The notes below the pieces were generated by a model. It was not told where the DNA came from, did not search any database, and was given only the letters and a program-made list of their open reading frames with translations. DNA of 64,000 nucleotides, from positions 23,691,812-23,755,811 of the forward strand of contig NC_060259.1 in assembly GCF_921293095.1 (NCBI RefSeq). Direction: 5' to 3'. The position numbers and the translations under genes were made by a program. This DNA comes from Ischnura elegans. Lineage: Eukaryota; Arthropoda; Insecta; Odonata; Coenagrionidae. This document shows, in pieces, positions 1-15,383 of the stretch; the first letter of the stretch is position 1; every line of letters starts with the position of its first letter.

Positions 1-235
1 TGCACTCATTCTAGCTACGGTACGTAATACTCTAGAAATAGATCCATCTAGAAGGGATGGGAAAGGGATGCTTTTGCTCAAGGCACTCTCACCTACGCCA
101 GGCAAGGAAGGGGTGAGGAAAGGACAAAATTACCTCAGACTCCTGAATTAAAAGAGACAGCCCTGTCTTGAAATGACTCAAAATAAATAATCTTCACCTC
201 ACAAAATGATAATGCTATGCATATTTATGCATGCG

Positions 236-534
236 CATGGGCGTACCCAGAATCAAAACGGGGGGTGGAGGGGGCAAAATTAGCTGTGGTTGTTCAAGTT
301 GTTACTTTTTTGCACAGAAAAGTTTAATGAAACCAAAATTTTAAGGAAATTATGACAGCAATTTATTAATTGTTATAATTATTTGCTTGAAAAAGAAAAT
401 GATTTTTATTTTAGTTCCATGTCTTATACTAATACCATTTTTCTTCATAAGGAAAATTTGTTCATAACTTTTGTTTTGAACTAAATTTATTTTCGCTTCT
501 AGGGCAGCTGCCTCCCCTTCTGGGTATGCCCATG
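236..534. mobile_element. hAT-type MITE with exact 8-bp target duplication
   Basis: Non-coding 299-bp element. Its ends are inverted (catgggcgtacccag at the left, ctgggtatgcccatg at the right, one mismatch over 15 bp), followed inward by a G-run on the left and a C-rich stretch on the right. It is flanked by identical TGCATGCG copies at 228-235 and 535-542. An 8-bp duplication with a C-A-initiated end fits the hAT superfamily. No transposase is encoded, so it would have been moved in trans. Confidence 0.8.
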
Positions 535-542
535 TGCATGCG

Positions 543-1783
543 TGCTGTCGAAGGACAGCTATTGTTTTTCATTTCCCTTTGACGTGTAATTTCCGATATC
601 CCAATCATTTCAGTGAGGAATTATTTCATAGGATTTATGCTTTCCTATAAGGTGGTATGGATAAATCTCAGGAATAAGTTGTCCAGGAAAGATATCCTTG
701 AGGATTTTCATGGTAGAGACATTAGTTTCCAAATAAGAGTGATGTAAAATTTTGGTGTGTATTGCCAAAGGTCCCAGGTTATTTGGTAATTTAATGTGTG
801 GGAGTTCATGAGTGTCATGAACATATGATTCTGAAGGTATTCATGTCTCAATGCCAGAATCTGATGCTTGAAGAAAAGAAATTGCATGCTAATATACGCA
901 TATCACTGCACACTAAGAGGTCTCGTGAAAACACCATCTGAATGCTCATTATCACAAACTTTGACAAGTGTGGCAACCTTTTCACATCATTCATAATGAA
1001 AAATAACATAATTTAAATTAAAGAGTTCCAACATGGAAGTAGAGCCATCGTCTGGGTAGCATTTTATGAGGTGGGTGGATGTGTATACTCAGTTGAAGGT
1101 GGAAAGGGGTAGAGTGGGGGTGGTTTGGAGCTGAGGGTGGCATCTGCAGGGAGGTTCCCGCTGTTGCATTATCAATTCCTACCACTTCCTCCTCTTAACT
1201 TGAAGACGGAGAAAGAGGAAATGGTGTTCCCTCTCATTCATTCTCTGTGTCTCAAATATGCTCAGTAAACTCTGGGATGAAACGTTTGGTGTGTCATTTA
1301 GAAACCCACTCATAGTGGCTAAGGTGTTTTTCAATGGTACAGAAAACTATGCTGATAAAGATTTAAGTCAAATGTATAAATCTACATGTTACACATGTTG
1401 TGTGGCTAATATCAGTAACACAGGATGAAAATTCAAAAACTAAGTGAAAGGCCATTAAATATTTTACTTAAATGATAGGTAGTGGAATTTCAAATTTGGT
1501 AAAGCATGTATAAAATTGCAACCACTTACATGATTTTGACTTCTAAATTTTTTCATGTTAATGACAAGGGTGCAAAATTAAATTTTTAAGCCCTGTTTAT
1601 ACGGTACATTAGCTCAAACAAGTTAATATCCTAATGTAGGAACATGAGAATGAACACCAAAATACACGATGTGACCACTCAACTTGTGTGAATGAATAAA
1701 AATAGAATGTGTCCTAATTTGATTCATGCATTCCTACATGTTCCATTACTGTCCACTCCATGCAATCAGACTTTAACACATGT
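543..1783. other. AT-rich stretch, no gene recognised
   Basis: No open frame with recognisable protein features, no inverted ends and no splice-bounded exon could be supported here. It probably lies downstream of, or within, the minus-strand thioredoxin reductase gene, whose last exon was not located. Confidence 0.5.
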
Positions 1784-1791
1784 GTCTTAAT

Positions 1792-2889
1792 TAGAGGTGG
1801 GGTTAACTGTTCATTTTGATGAACCGTTCACTTTTAACCTGTTCAGTAAAAAGAGCAGTTCAAAATATCTGTTCATGGTGAACAGTCTGGGTCATTCAGG
1901 TAGAAAATACTGTTTATCGGATGTTTAGAGTAAGTGAAAGCTTAGTGTGGTATCATTTGGTTTGTGCAACTTGTCATAGTTATTTCAAGCAAATTCTGTC
2001 CCAGGCCTTTACTTGGTTGCCCGTTTGCAGGACAACATCTGCTTTCCACATGTAGAATAAGCCAGAACTAATATTTATCAACCCAGTGTCTGATGTTATT
2101 TGCGTGTTTAGCACAAGAAAAGTTTTTTACATGATTCTCTTATGAGCAATTTAGACTTTCATACACAGCTAACAGTTCTTTATACATATTTTTAGTATAA
2201 ACATCATTTGTGAATCTCTCTCTTAGACTCCTCAGTAAGATATTGATTTTTTCTCTTCGTTACAGCCTGTGTCAGGTATCTATCCAATCTAATGATGCAA
2301 TTAACTGTCAATAATAGCATGCATTATATTGTAAATTTTAATCAGTTTCATTGCTAAATTAGTACTTTTGGTAGAATGCAAAAAATAGTACAATATGTTA
2401 CACCTATGGATTTCTGTAACATATTTAAATGCCCTCCGAGGAATGAATACCCTCCAAAAAAGAATACCCTTTGAAAAAAGAATGCCCTCCAAGAAAAGAA
2501 TACGCTGAGAAAAATAACGGCTAAAAGGAATCTAATATTTTGAACAATAGTTCGAACCGTTCAGCAGCCATGTTGTTCATGTTTGTTGACGGAGGGGAAT
2601 GATAGAGAAGGAAGGGGAGGGGCTCGGTCGTCTATGATGCACTTCAGTGGCCTTGGACGGTCTGCATCATAACTGCCATCTGTGGTGACCACTACGCACT
2701 TGCTGGAGTAAGCTGCAGTTCAAAAAACCTCTCGGTGAGCATACCTGTCAGACCGAAAACACTGCGCTTTTGCTGTGTAGATATGAACAGTGAACAGAGA
2801 GTTTTAGAGAACTGTTCATTTTCAAACCGCTTCATTTCAGTAAATACATAGTTCGTTTTGGCAGTTCGGTTCTTTTTGACCCATCTCTA
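1792..2889. mobile_element. 1.1-kb hAT-type MITE with exact 8-bp target duplication
   Basis: The left end reads TAGAGGTGGG and the right end CCCATCTCTA, which are inverted with one mismatch. The flanks are identical GTCTTAAT copies at 1784-1791 and 2890-2897. The first and last 150 bp hold many copies of GTTCA/TGAAC, a pattern expected of subterminal transposase-binding repeats. The interior (about 2400-2540) has A-rich repeats of the type 'aagaatgccctcc'. No transposase frame is visible. A second element with the same TAGAGATGGG end lies at 57635-58271. Confidence 0.8.
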
Positions 2890-3386
2890 GTCTTAATGTA
2901 TCATGTAAACAGTTCTTTAGAGCAATTTGCAATTATGAATAGCCTGCATGTCATATGCATATTTCATTTAATGTGTATTACTGTTTGGTAATTGAGATAA
3001 AATCCTTCCTAGATAAAAATGATGAATCAAACTAACCATATGTGATATGCATCCCTCATTCTTCAATGTCAGACCAATGTTCTCACGAGACTCCCTCCCT
3101 TCTATTCCAAGCAGAAGCAGTTATGTAACTTCAATGTGTTTCCCTTTATTTCATGGGTAAACAATAATTAATCCCTAAAGCATTATTGGTCTGGTTGATG
3201 AGCTTTCAGGGCACCACTATTCTGAGTATCTGGCTGGAATTATTTCTTGCTGAAGAAACAATTACATACAATCATTTAAGTTTCCTCTGAATACTATAGT
3301 ATTAGTACTACAGTATTTCTGAGCTTGTTTCAATGACAGCCTTGGAATGGATAGTGATATTTATTTTATAGTTTTCATGTTAACTG

Positions 3387-3492
3387 CGATGTGGTAGAGA
3401 AGAAATGCGTAGGTGTGACAAGATTAGCTGATATGAGAATAGAGTGGAGAGCTGCATCAAACTATTTTTAAGATTGTTAACCAGTGATGATA
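3387..3492 (+). mobile_element. LINE 3'-end scrap, strongly 5'-truncated
   Basis: The plus strand translates to a short stretch ending in KCVGVTRLADMRIEWRAASN, and then a tail containing 'accagtgatgatga'. This is the same C-terminus and 3' tail as the longer non-LTR retrotransposon copies at 36424-37965 and 51392-52440, with several substitutions. Only about 35 codons and the 3' untranslated tail remain. It is a dead insertion. Confidence 0.75.
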
Positions 3493-5398
3493 AATATATC
3501 TGTGATATGTGCGAAGTGATAGTAATGTGTGTGAAAGTTATAATTTTAGTTTCGTATAAATAATTAATAGCCCAAAATATTGAGGAGAGAAATGGGGGCT
3601 TCAAATCAATTTAGAAACACAATCTAACTTTCCTATATTATTCAACTACCATAATTCATTCAACTGACATATTCCAGTGAAAGTGAATCAAAATATGAGT
3701 TATTTGCATTCATCATTCTGTTGCATTGATGCCGAATCACTATAACCTAGTTGTCCCATCCAAAGCAGGACAAAAACTTGGCCCGTTTTGAGAAAACGTC
3801 TCTTTTTGATTCGACTGAGAGTCCATGGTTGTCTTTGGTAGCTTACCATTATCTTCTTGTTTAGGCCACAGAAGCAAATAGCCCATCTTTACCCATACCT
3901 CCTCACTTAGTCCCTTTGCCCTCAATAAGCTTGGCTCATTTCCCACTGCTAAGGCAGCACAGGCAGGCAGTCATCTAGCGGGACAGCTGCCCCTTCTCTC
4001 CCCCCATCCTTTTCTGTGTGCATAGGAATCTGCATTTTTGATAGTATCCCTATAATTGCTGGTATCTATTTTGTTCATTTTAAGCAGAATAAAAAAATTC
4101 AAAGTCTGACCACTGCATATTGTGAGTGGAATTGAAGGCATTTCAGGGTGTACAATCTATGCAGCACGTAACATTCTCCCCAATAATTGATTTTGTGGAG
4201 CTATGCCTTGTCAAGCAACTAGGAAACAGTAAATATTGGCAAAACAAATTCATTTACATTCTGAAAAAACTATTATGTATTTTAAATACCTCTACATTAT
4301 TTGTTAACCAATAAGGGTTTGAGCATTTCTTTTTTGCCCTGTACGGAGTTGTTTCTCGGCTTGGGACTGTCCAGGTAGTTGCTTCCTCCACTTAATGACC
4401 TTTCCTAGCAGGGTGCCTGACCCTTTCCTCGGCAACTGGGCAAATATAATCCTCGACCCTTTTCCTGAAGGCAGCCCATCGCAGCATACTTTTGCGGTCA
4501 GTTTATTGTTACTAGTGCGATTTTAATTTTTTTTAATTGTTACTATATGAAAGTAATCACCTGGATAGAGCAGTTCTCTCTCTATTCATGTTATGGGCTG
4601 CATCGCACAGCAGGGTTCCATAGAAACCATCCCTTTTATAGGTAGCGGAATGGGTACAGAGAGTTAACGGCCATATTTGAATACATGTCAAGAAAATTTT
4701 GAAAAGAAAATGAGTTATTCCGAGAAGAGTGTGGTAATTTTCTTCCACAAATTTCAGGAGGAGGCTACTTGCACCAATCTACTCTTAGATGTGCCAGTTG
4801 GAGGGTAATAAGTTTTTCCAAGAAAAAATTAATGCGCTAATGTGTTCCGAAGTAAGCCTGTGAGGTGCTCAGGGCAGACCACCTAAATGTAACCTGACCA
4901 GAGAACCAAGATATGAGAGTAATTACCTGGGTAGAGCAGTGCTCTTTGCTGCAATGGTATAGAATGCTTCTCACAGCATGTGTCTACGTAAAACATTCCT
5001 TAATTGCACATTAAATTTAAGAATTTTTAGGATATGCATTAATTAGTATTTATAGCGAAATTAATTTATAATACGTTTGTATTCAAAGGTTGATAAGAGG
5101 TTATTAAAAATAGTCGCTGTAATTTTAGCTCATGACAAAGAACTGAGAGGATCATATTTTATTACATTACGAGGGCTTTTTTTCATAGGAGTTAAATCGG
5201 ATACTTCATAGAATTTCTCCGCAAATGTACACTTAGAATGTGGCAAACAGAGTAACGTATATATTTAGATGTAAATCATTACAATAACCCTCCTATGAAT
5301 TTGCTAGTAAGTTTTAAAAATAACAATTAAACATCTAACCTTAGCATCTCCAAAATTTGTTCTAGGTGATGATGAATGCGGTTAATATGAACGCTAAA
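3493..5398. other. No gene recognised; contains a dispersed direct repeat
   Basis: The only structure I can support is an imperfect direct repeat of about 35-75 bp. 'atatgaaagtaatcacctgg' begins near 4546 and 'atatgagagtaattacctgg' near 4912, and both lead into 'tagagcag'. Short open frames here look like chance frames. Confidence 0.45.
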
Positions 5399-5399
5399 G

Positions 5400-5431
5400 T
5401 TTTAAACGGAACGCTAGAGTTCCGTTTAAAA
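5400..5431. repeat. Perfect 13-bp hairpin
   Basis: ttttaaacggaac (5400-5412) and gttccgtttaaaa (5419-5431) are exact reverse complements around a 6-nt loop, gctaga. No terminal inverted repeat, tail or gene boundary accompanies it. Confidence 0.85.
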
Positions 5432-5670
5432 TTTGGAGCCTATCAGCAAAACATCCAGAATGGCATTGATTTTCAATAGATGCAACATGTACGTTTTTAT
5501 TTAATCTAACTTATAAACAAATAAGTGACCATGAGCACCTTCCTTGAGTAGGACACAGAGCCGGAATGGGCCGAGATAATCCCCACACGGACAATTGGAA
5601 AGGGTTGGACCTCTCGAGCCGAGGGACCCTAATGGCGGTTGAGACCCACTTGGCATGCTTGACCACAAAA

Positions 5671-5790
5671 CCGTGAAAACACGGCCTTCAGCCTTTTGCT
5701 TCGAAAAGTTAAAGCCCTGAAAACCCAGCCTTCATCCTTTAGCAACAGAAAATTCAGGGCGTGAAATCACGCCCTTCGTAGGGAAAAGGT
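5671..5790. repeat. Three near-tandem units, two with a palindrome
   Basis: Units start at about 5671, 5714 and 5759, so the period is 43-45 bp. The first begins with the palindrome ccgtgaaaacacgg and the third with gggcgtgaaatcacgccc. The middle unit has a decayed version (gccctgaaaacccagc). Each palindrome is followed by cttca/cttcg and a 'tcctttagc'-like stretch. This may be the subterminal part of an unrecognised DNA transposon; an 'aaaaggttaa' lies just to the right at about 5784. Confidence 0.6.
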
Positions 5791-5916
5791 TAATTAACTA
5801 CCCATATGGAGGGGCTTTGGGCTGAAAATACAGTTAATATGCACATGTGTTTTAATGCATGTTGTTTTTCCTTTCTGTTCTTCTTTTTATGATCATGGCA
5901 CTTCTATATTTACCAG

Positions 5917-6062
5917 ATCAATGGGGAAGCTGTCGAACAAGAGCACAGACATCTGTGGGATGGACAGAAGCAACACCTTTTCCCCCTGGGATTCATTCTA
6001 CGCTCGTTCGGAAACGGGAAGAAATGTGGAGAGAAGAAATCAACCTCTTAGGAAACTTCTAG
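5917..6062 (+). CDS. Possible terminal exon of an unrecognised plus-strand gene
   Basis: A pyrimidine-rich tract (about 5848-5910) ends in 'tttaccag', a good acceptor, just before 5917. The frame to 6062 would encode about 48 residues ending in WREEINLLGNF and a stop. Downstream lies a plausible 3' untranslated region with AATAAA-like sequence near 6833. A second frame stays open to 6169, so the frame choice is uncertain, and no upstream exon of the same gene is seen in the window. I do not recognise the peptide. It may equally be intronic noise. Confidence 0.2.
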
Positions 6063-7005
6063 TATGCTCTTGGACTATCAGAACCAGTATTTTTAATCGA
6101 GAAGTTTATAAACTATTACAATTGTATCGGCAGCATGTACTAGTACATTACATGTACTGCGTACCTTAATGCTTTTTACTTTCTGTTTTTGGGCAGCCAT
6201 CAACAATGAGAATGGCAGGCTTACAATATGAGTTTTCCGGTTAAGTAATTTATGTGTTCCAATGTTGCAGGTGTTTCCATTTCATTGAGTTAAATGATTT
6301 TAAGAGATTTAACAGGCCAAAATTTGTCATTTAATGCCTGAATTTGATGTTATAGGTACTCCTTTATCAAAGAGTATTCTATTTTTTATTCCTAGTGTTT
6401 AGTGAAATCTAGTCGTTGCATGTAAAATACGAAGTATTGCTTGTGTTGCAAGAATGTTATTTAACTTGAGATTCAATGTTATATATTTTAAGTCATTTGT
6501 GATGCATGTGTTATGTTATATTTAACTGCTTTACTTGAGGATTTTGATGTTAGGTTATCACTATTTTTTTCAGTAGACTTCAATCAATAATTTGGGACTT
6601 AGATTGTGTCTCTTCAATATTTTGTATTCGGAGAGACTGACTGAATTAACTTTTGCATTAAAGTGTGATAACGTGAAAACCTCAAAGGGATGATAAAAAG
6701 TTTTTCATATGTACTGCATCAAAATTTGTTGTTTGTTACAAGTTGTATTTTCTTAAATATACCCAGGACTGTAGGTCTTATCCATTGACCAAGTTCCTGT
6801 TTAGTCCTGGGCGCTTTAAATTGCATTAATTATAAATAAATATTACTGCAAAAAACTCCTTTGCATAGCTTATTTAATTATGGTGTCATGAAAATTCGCA
6901 GCGTTCAAAAATTTTCACTCTGATGAGAGTGAATCAAACATTTCTTGTTGGCAATAGCCATTTTTACCCATCACAAACTTAATGAGTGCTTGAGAAAACC
7001 AACTA

Positions 7006-7568
7006 CAGTAAAACCTCTTTTGTAGTGAACCTCTTTACATCATAAACCTCCATACTTCATACCACCCCTACGGTCCCGTCAGATTGAGATGTAATTTTAT
7101 ACACAAATCTCTTTGCAGTGAACCTCTCATAAAACCTCCACTTATCATGCCAAGGAGACACCCCCAAGACTGCCTAACTATAGTTAGGCAGTCTTGGGGG
7201 TATACCTTCGCAAATTAGACCGAGACAACTAGAGACCATTAATGCAGCCGCGATTACGTACATGGAATAACATTTTCAGCAATAAATGTTTCATGCTTAT
7301 TTTTTTCTTTTACACCTTTAAAATGCTGTAATTTTCACGTTAACCATAAGTTATGGCCATTTTGTTCTATATGAGAGCATACCTAACAGTAAATAAGAGA
7401 AAAGATATCAAACTATCGTTATCATTTTAAGTGACTGATGAACTAAGAGATATCACATCGTTTTCTCTCGAATCATGGTAAAAATCACGTGATAGCACTT
7501 GCTTTGTGTTATCATTAAATAATAAATATATGTTCACTAATCCATGCATGTTTATTTAAACGCATAAA
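7006..7568. mobile_element. Left part of a pogo/Tigger-like MITE
   Basis: It starts with CAGTAAAACCTCTTTTGTAG after a TA dinucleotide (7004-7005), and the phrase 'agtgaacctc' recurs inside it. The same kind of end is seen at 28041 and 27141. It seems to be split by the element at 7571-8284, because similar 'taaaacctctctatagtgaa' sequence resumes at about 8359. No clear right-hand inverted end was found, so the boundary is open. Confidence 0.45.
7160..7201. repeat. Perfect 42-bp palindrome
   Basis: acccccaagactgcctaact is followed by a 2-bp centre and its exact reverse complement, with no loop and no mismatch. It lies inside the pogo-like MITE remnant that begins at 7006. An uninterrupted palindrome of this length is rare by chance and unstable in cloning hosts. 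It could be a very recent inverted duplication or a minimal foldback insertion. Confidence 0.9.
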
Positions 7569-7570
7569 TA

Positions 7571-8284
7571 CAGCAGACTCCCGATTATCCGGCTGCGGTT
7601 TATCCGGGTTGCGGATTATCCGTGCATGATTTTAACTCTCTTAACAATTTTTTCCGCAATCTTATAAAAAAACTTAAATCGGATCCAAAATCATCGGAAT
7701 TACTGCATTAATGCTAGGATACACCAGGCTTATCATTTCCGTCAGAATCCCGTTCGTAAAACGGAAGCGATCGCGCGCTAGCCGCATTCAAGGGAGCACC
7801 GATTTCGTGTTTTCCAAGCCTATCAGTGCGCGAACGCACTCCGTGATCACGGATACACGTCCCGCAGCAGATGCAACCCGGGCAACTTGTACGAGACGCG
7901 ACTGCGTGGCGTGGTGCCTGACAATGTAGTTTCCGACGTCGAGCAGTCGTTTTGAAGCATTCGCGCAAATCACTTTTCTGTATCCGCGATCACACACCCA
8001 CGAAAGTGTGGTTTTCGAAACCGGGCCTTACATGAAGCATTAATAATACGAGTACATTCATGTTATTGCCGCTAAAAAGATCGCGAACTGGCGAAGAAAG
8101 CTCTCATTGAGTCCGGGAAGCACGCTAATAAAGCAGAATAACGGCATAAATAATAATATATTGTTTGTTTTACGTAAATTATGATCATTACAAGACATTG
8201 GAGTTGATGTTTGGGTTATCCGTGTTTTCAGATTATTCGTGCCGTCCCTCCCCATCATTAGCCCGGATAATCGGGAGTCTACTG
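7571..8284. mobile_element. pogo/Tigger-like MITE, 714 bp, TA target duplication
   Basis: The left end CAGCAGACTCCCGATTATCC and the right end GGATAATCGGGAGTCTACTG are inverted over 20 bp with one mismatch. TA dinucleotides at 7569-7570 and 8285-8286 flank the element, as expected for the Tc1/mariner/pogo superfamily. The interior is GC-richer than its surroundings and has several overlapping short open frames on both strands, none with a recognisable transposase motif. A 5'-truncated sister copy is at 9476-9870. Confidence 0.8.
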
Positions 8285-8286
8285 TA

Positions 8287-9470
8287 TAATGGTTTTAAAG
8301 ACAGTACGTAATGCCTTTCATTTCCAAAGGATATGAAAAAAATGGCGTGTATTGCTAAAACCTCTCTATAGTGAACCTCCATGCATCAAATCCTACAATT
8401 CTGTAGGCACTTCAGCTTGGCCTAAGGATGTTTACAGCATGACAGAAGCTCTACCACCACCAGGTACAGGACACAACAAAACCCAAAAAATAACTCTGCA
8501 TATTGAGTATCTTTCTACAGTATGACAATTGTTGAGGTGAAGTTATATTTAACATAAGTTTACTCATGGTGATACGTCAATCAAAGTCACTTGTATCATG
8601 AATATATTTCAACATTTACTACGGTAATCAAAAGTGCCTCATCTGACTGTGGTACGCCAGCTGGTGCTTGAATTCAGCCTAAATATTAACCATCAAAAAA
8701 ACATTTCCTTCATGCTCTGTTCCTGTTGTCTCTGATGACCCCTTTTTTGATCACTTCCTCATGCTAAAACTGTCATATTTTAACACGCAAAATATTATCG
8801 ATTTGAGGTAACCGCCATCAGCAGATTTTTAAAAGTTTGAGTCTCTTAAGACAAAACAGCACAACTGCCCAATGCCCTACCAAGTTATCTCTCTTTCCCT
8901 TACTTAGCATAAGCAATCATATACAAAGAGCATTATTGAATTAGCAATAAAAAAACAAAGCCGTAAGTATTTCTTTACCAAAACATGAGTGCCAAAGTAA
9001 TACATGCATCACGGCCAGCTGAGCATTTCACATTTCTTGCGAGCATTATGTTAAGAGAATTATATTTTTCCCGACTCATAATTAGATCACCCATCGACAC
9101 AAAATTTCATTCCATAGCATGACAATAATGTTGGCACAGCAGAATTTTCAACCCACTTCAATGCAATAGTGTAGTCCTTAACAGTAGAACTGCCACGGCG
9201 GTCATTTTGACTGCTGTCGACACTTTCAACAGTTGCCAATTAAGTGTAAACACGACTAAAAGCAAGTCATTTTAAGACTTTTCCTAACTTTATGAAAGGA
9301 AAATACTGGAAATTTTTGACGGAAAAACTACCATTTTCTCTCTGCAAACTACTGAAAGCCAAAAAGAATACTCCGAGAAATGAATCAACACTTACTCTGA
9401 TTACTTAGGAATGTATGCATTCAAGGCACAACTCTGTCCTGCATCCACTGGCATCCGAGCAAAATGGCAT
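8287..9470. other. No gene recognised; start may be the right part of the split pogo-like MITE
   Basis: Sequence around 8355-8400 ('taaaacctctctatagtgaa') resembles the left part of the element at 7006, but in direct rather than inverted orientation. The rest shows no coding, repeat or splice features that I can support. Confidence 0.35.
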
Positions 9471-9475
9471 ATAAC

Positions 9476-9870
9476 TTGTGCGAGACGCGACTGTGTTACG
9501 TGGTGCCTGACAATCTTGTTTCCGATGTCGAGCAGTGGTTTTGGAGCATTCGTGCAAACCACTTATCTGTATCCCTGATCAGGCAGCCACAGATGTGTGG
9601 TTTTCGAAACCAGGCTTTACATGGAGCATTAATAATACGAGTACAACCATGTTATCGCAGCTAAAAAGATCGGGAACCGGCAAAGAAAGCTCTCACCGAG
9701 TATGGGAAGCACTCTAAAGTAGCAGAATAACGGCAAAAATAATATCTTGTTTGTGTTATGGAAATTATGAACATTCCAAGACATTGAAGTGAAAGTTTGG
9801 GTTACCCGTGGTTTGCGATTATTAGTGCCGTCTCTCCCCATCATTAGCCCGGATAATCAGTAGTCTACTG
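9476..9870. mobile_element. Second, 5'-truncated copy of the 7571-8284 MITE
   Basis: From 'aacttgtgcgagacgcgact' (about 9473) to the right end 'ggataatcagtagtctactg' (9851-9870), this copy matches 7879-8284 along its length with many substitutions. TA follows at 9871. The left half of the family is missing. The frame reading DVEQWFWSIRANHL is reminiscent of the DNA-binding region of pogo/CENP-B-type transposases, but this is weak. Confidence 0.7.
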
Positions 9871-9872
9871 TA

Positions 9873-13550
<3,678 letters not shown>

Positions 13551-13557
13551 CCAGCAC

Positions 13558-13780
13558 TTTTAAGGCATATTAGTTTCCCATAGCTCTTATTCTCATCTCT
13601 CTCAGGAAGTGTGTACTCCAACGGCTGGTAATGAGTATGATACACCTCAATATCATCAGCACCATATGTTGCTATGGCATCTTCCTCTGAGTATCCAACA
13701 GACCCATATTCAAGAGGAGTAAAAACTGTGGTTGGAACCATTTTGTAGTCCATCGGCTCATTTGATTTACCATAAAGCCT
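13558..13780 (-). CDS. Thioredoxin reductase exon, dimer-interface domain
   Basis: The exon begins RLYGKSNEPMDYKMVPTTVF after the acceptor 'ttcttgcag' and includes TPLEYGSVGYSEEDA, the start of the interface domain of glutathione/thioredoxin reductases, and then ...SYGKLICLK. The upstream junction is phase 0 and agrees with the exon at 13925-14054. The downstream end is unsettled. The nearest GT donors (gtgctg at 13556-13557, or a GT a few bases further on) both leave one extra nucleotide, whereas the next exon starts in phase 0. A GC donor after AAA-AGT, a tiny missing exon or an assembly indel would each repair the frame. The end coordinate is therefore approximate. Confidence 0.9.
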
Positions 13781-13855
13781 CTGCAAGAACAAATGTTCAA
13801 CAATACAAAATTCTACTACATTGTAATCATGACAACTGAATAGCTCAATCAACTA

Positions 13856-14155
<300 letters not shown>

Positions 14156-15383
14156 CTATTAAAGCCTAAGCCTTCATTGCTTCATGCTGCTGACGTTCAT
14201 TCGATCTACCTCATTATGATTCCAAGGGCAATTGGCTTGTTTTGTCTGTTGCATATTGAATTGGCATAATATTGCGAACTGCAGTGATGTCTCCGCCGAA
14301 ATTTGCCATTAAATTAATCACGACCTCTCTCTTCACTTCACATTTATCAATTCTGAAACTATTGGAAATGTCTAGAATGACGCGCTTTCTCTCCTGAAGA
14401 ATTACATATTCTGAATCAATAAAAAACTGAAAGAAATTCAACGCAGCCACAAAAGAGCGTAAAGCTCACAAACTCAGCACGGATCAATTACAAGCAGTAA
14501 TTCTGGTGACTCACTGTGACACAGTAAACAGCATTATTGGATAAGTTGTAGCAGGAAAAACTTAAGTGTGGGTCTAACTTAATTTTGCAGACTTAAACAC
14601 GGCCACTGGCTGGGAACGGAAGGCCGCTTTCAGACTAGACAACTTTCCGCCGGCCACCATTCAAGGCACGTGCCGGTGACCATGGCGGCCATCGACAGGG
14701 CCGTGCCATCAACAGCATGATTCGTCTCCTTAGAAGACAACAAAGACCTATTGTTGTTTGAAAGCATGAAGCACTAGTAGTTGGGGGATGAGAAGGAAGG
14801 AACAGAAACAATTGGAGGAGAGGGGGGTGCTAATTATTAGTAGACGGATCTTGGGATATTCGGTGCTCTACTGAGCTTCAATGCAAAAAAAATCATTTGA
14901 ACACACCCCCGGTTCAAGTTTATTTGTATCAGATTGTGTTTAGTTGTGTGTGCTTCTTTATCGGCCTTTCTTAACCGATTTGCAATAGCGGTAATCAATA
15001 CTATGCGATTTAGTTGAACCTGTCTTCCCTCAGCACCTGGGTGAGGGCTATCAAAAGGGAGCCCACAACATGGAAAATTTTGGTCAAAATGTAAGTCATA
15101 CATTACGTATGGTTATACCATAGCTACCCACTACTCTGTTTGAAAACACTGTCACGATTGGTCGTGATTCGTGCTTGGACTGTTTTTTATCATGGCTACA
15201 GCTTTATACATCAAATGAAGGAAAGGAATTTTAAAATGCCGAAAACCTAGTGTTACGGCTCATACCAGGGCGAGTGATTTCGGCTCAGGAGGATTTTATG
15301 TGAAAGACAAAGTAAAGGCTTGAATCTGAAGGACGGATTAAACTTTGTTAAAGCAAATCAATTACGATACACAAACGTTCGAA

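Noticed and set aside
7711-7997. Overlapping open frames on both strands within the 7571-8284 element
   Set aside because: They overlap each other in different frames inside a GC-richer MITE, and the sister copy at 9476 does not keep them. They look like chance frames.
14214-14450. Minus-strand frame as the missing reductase exon
   Set aside because: The peptide (QERKRVILDISNSFRIDKCE) has no similarity to the expected NADPH/FAD linker and lacks suitable splice borders.
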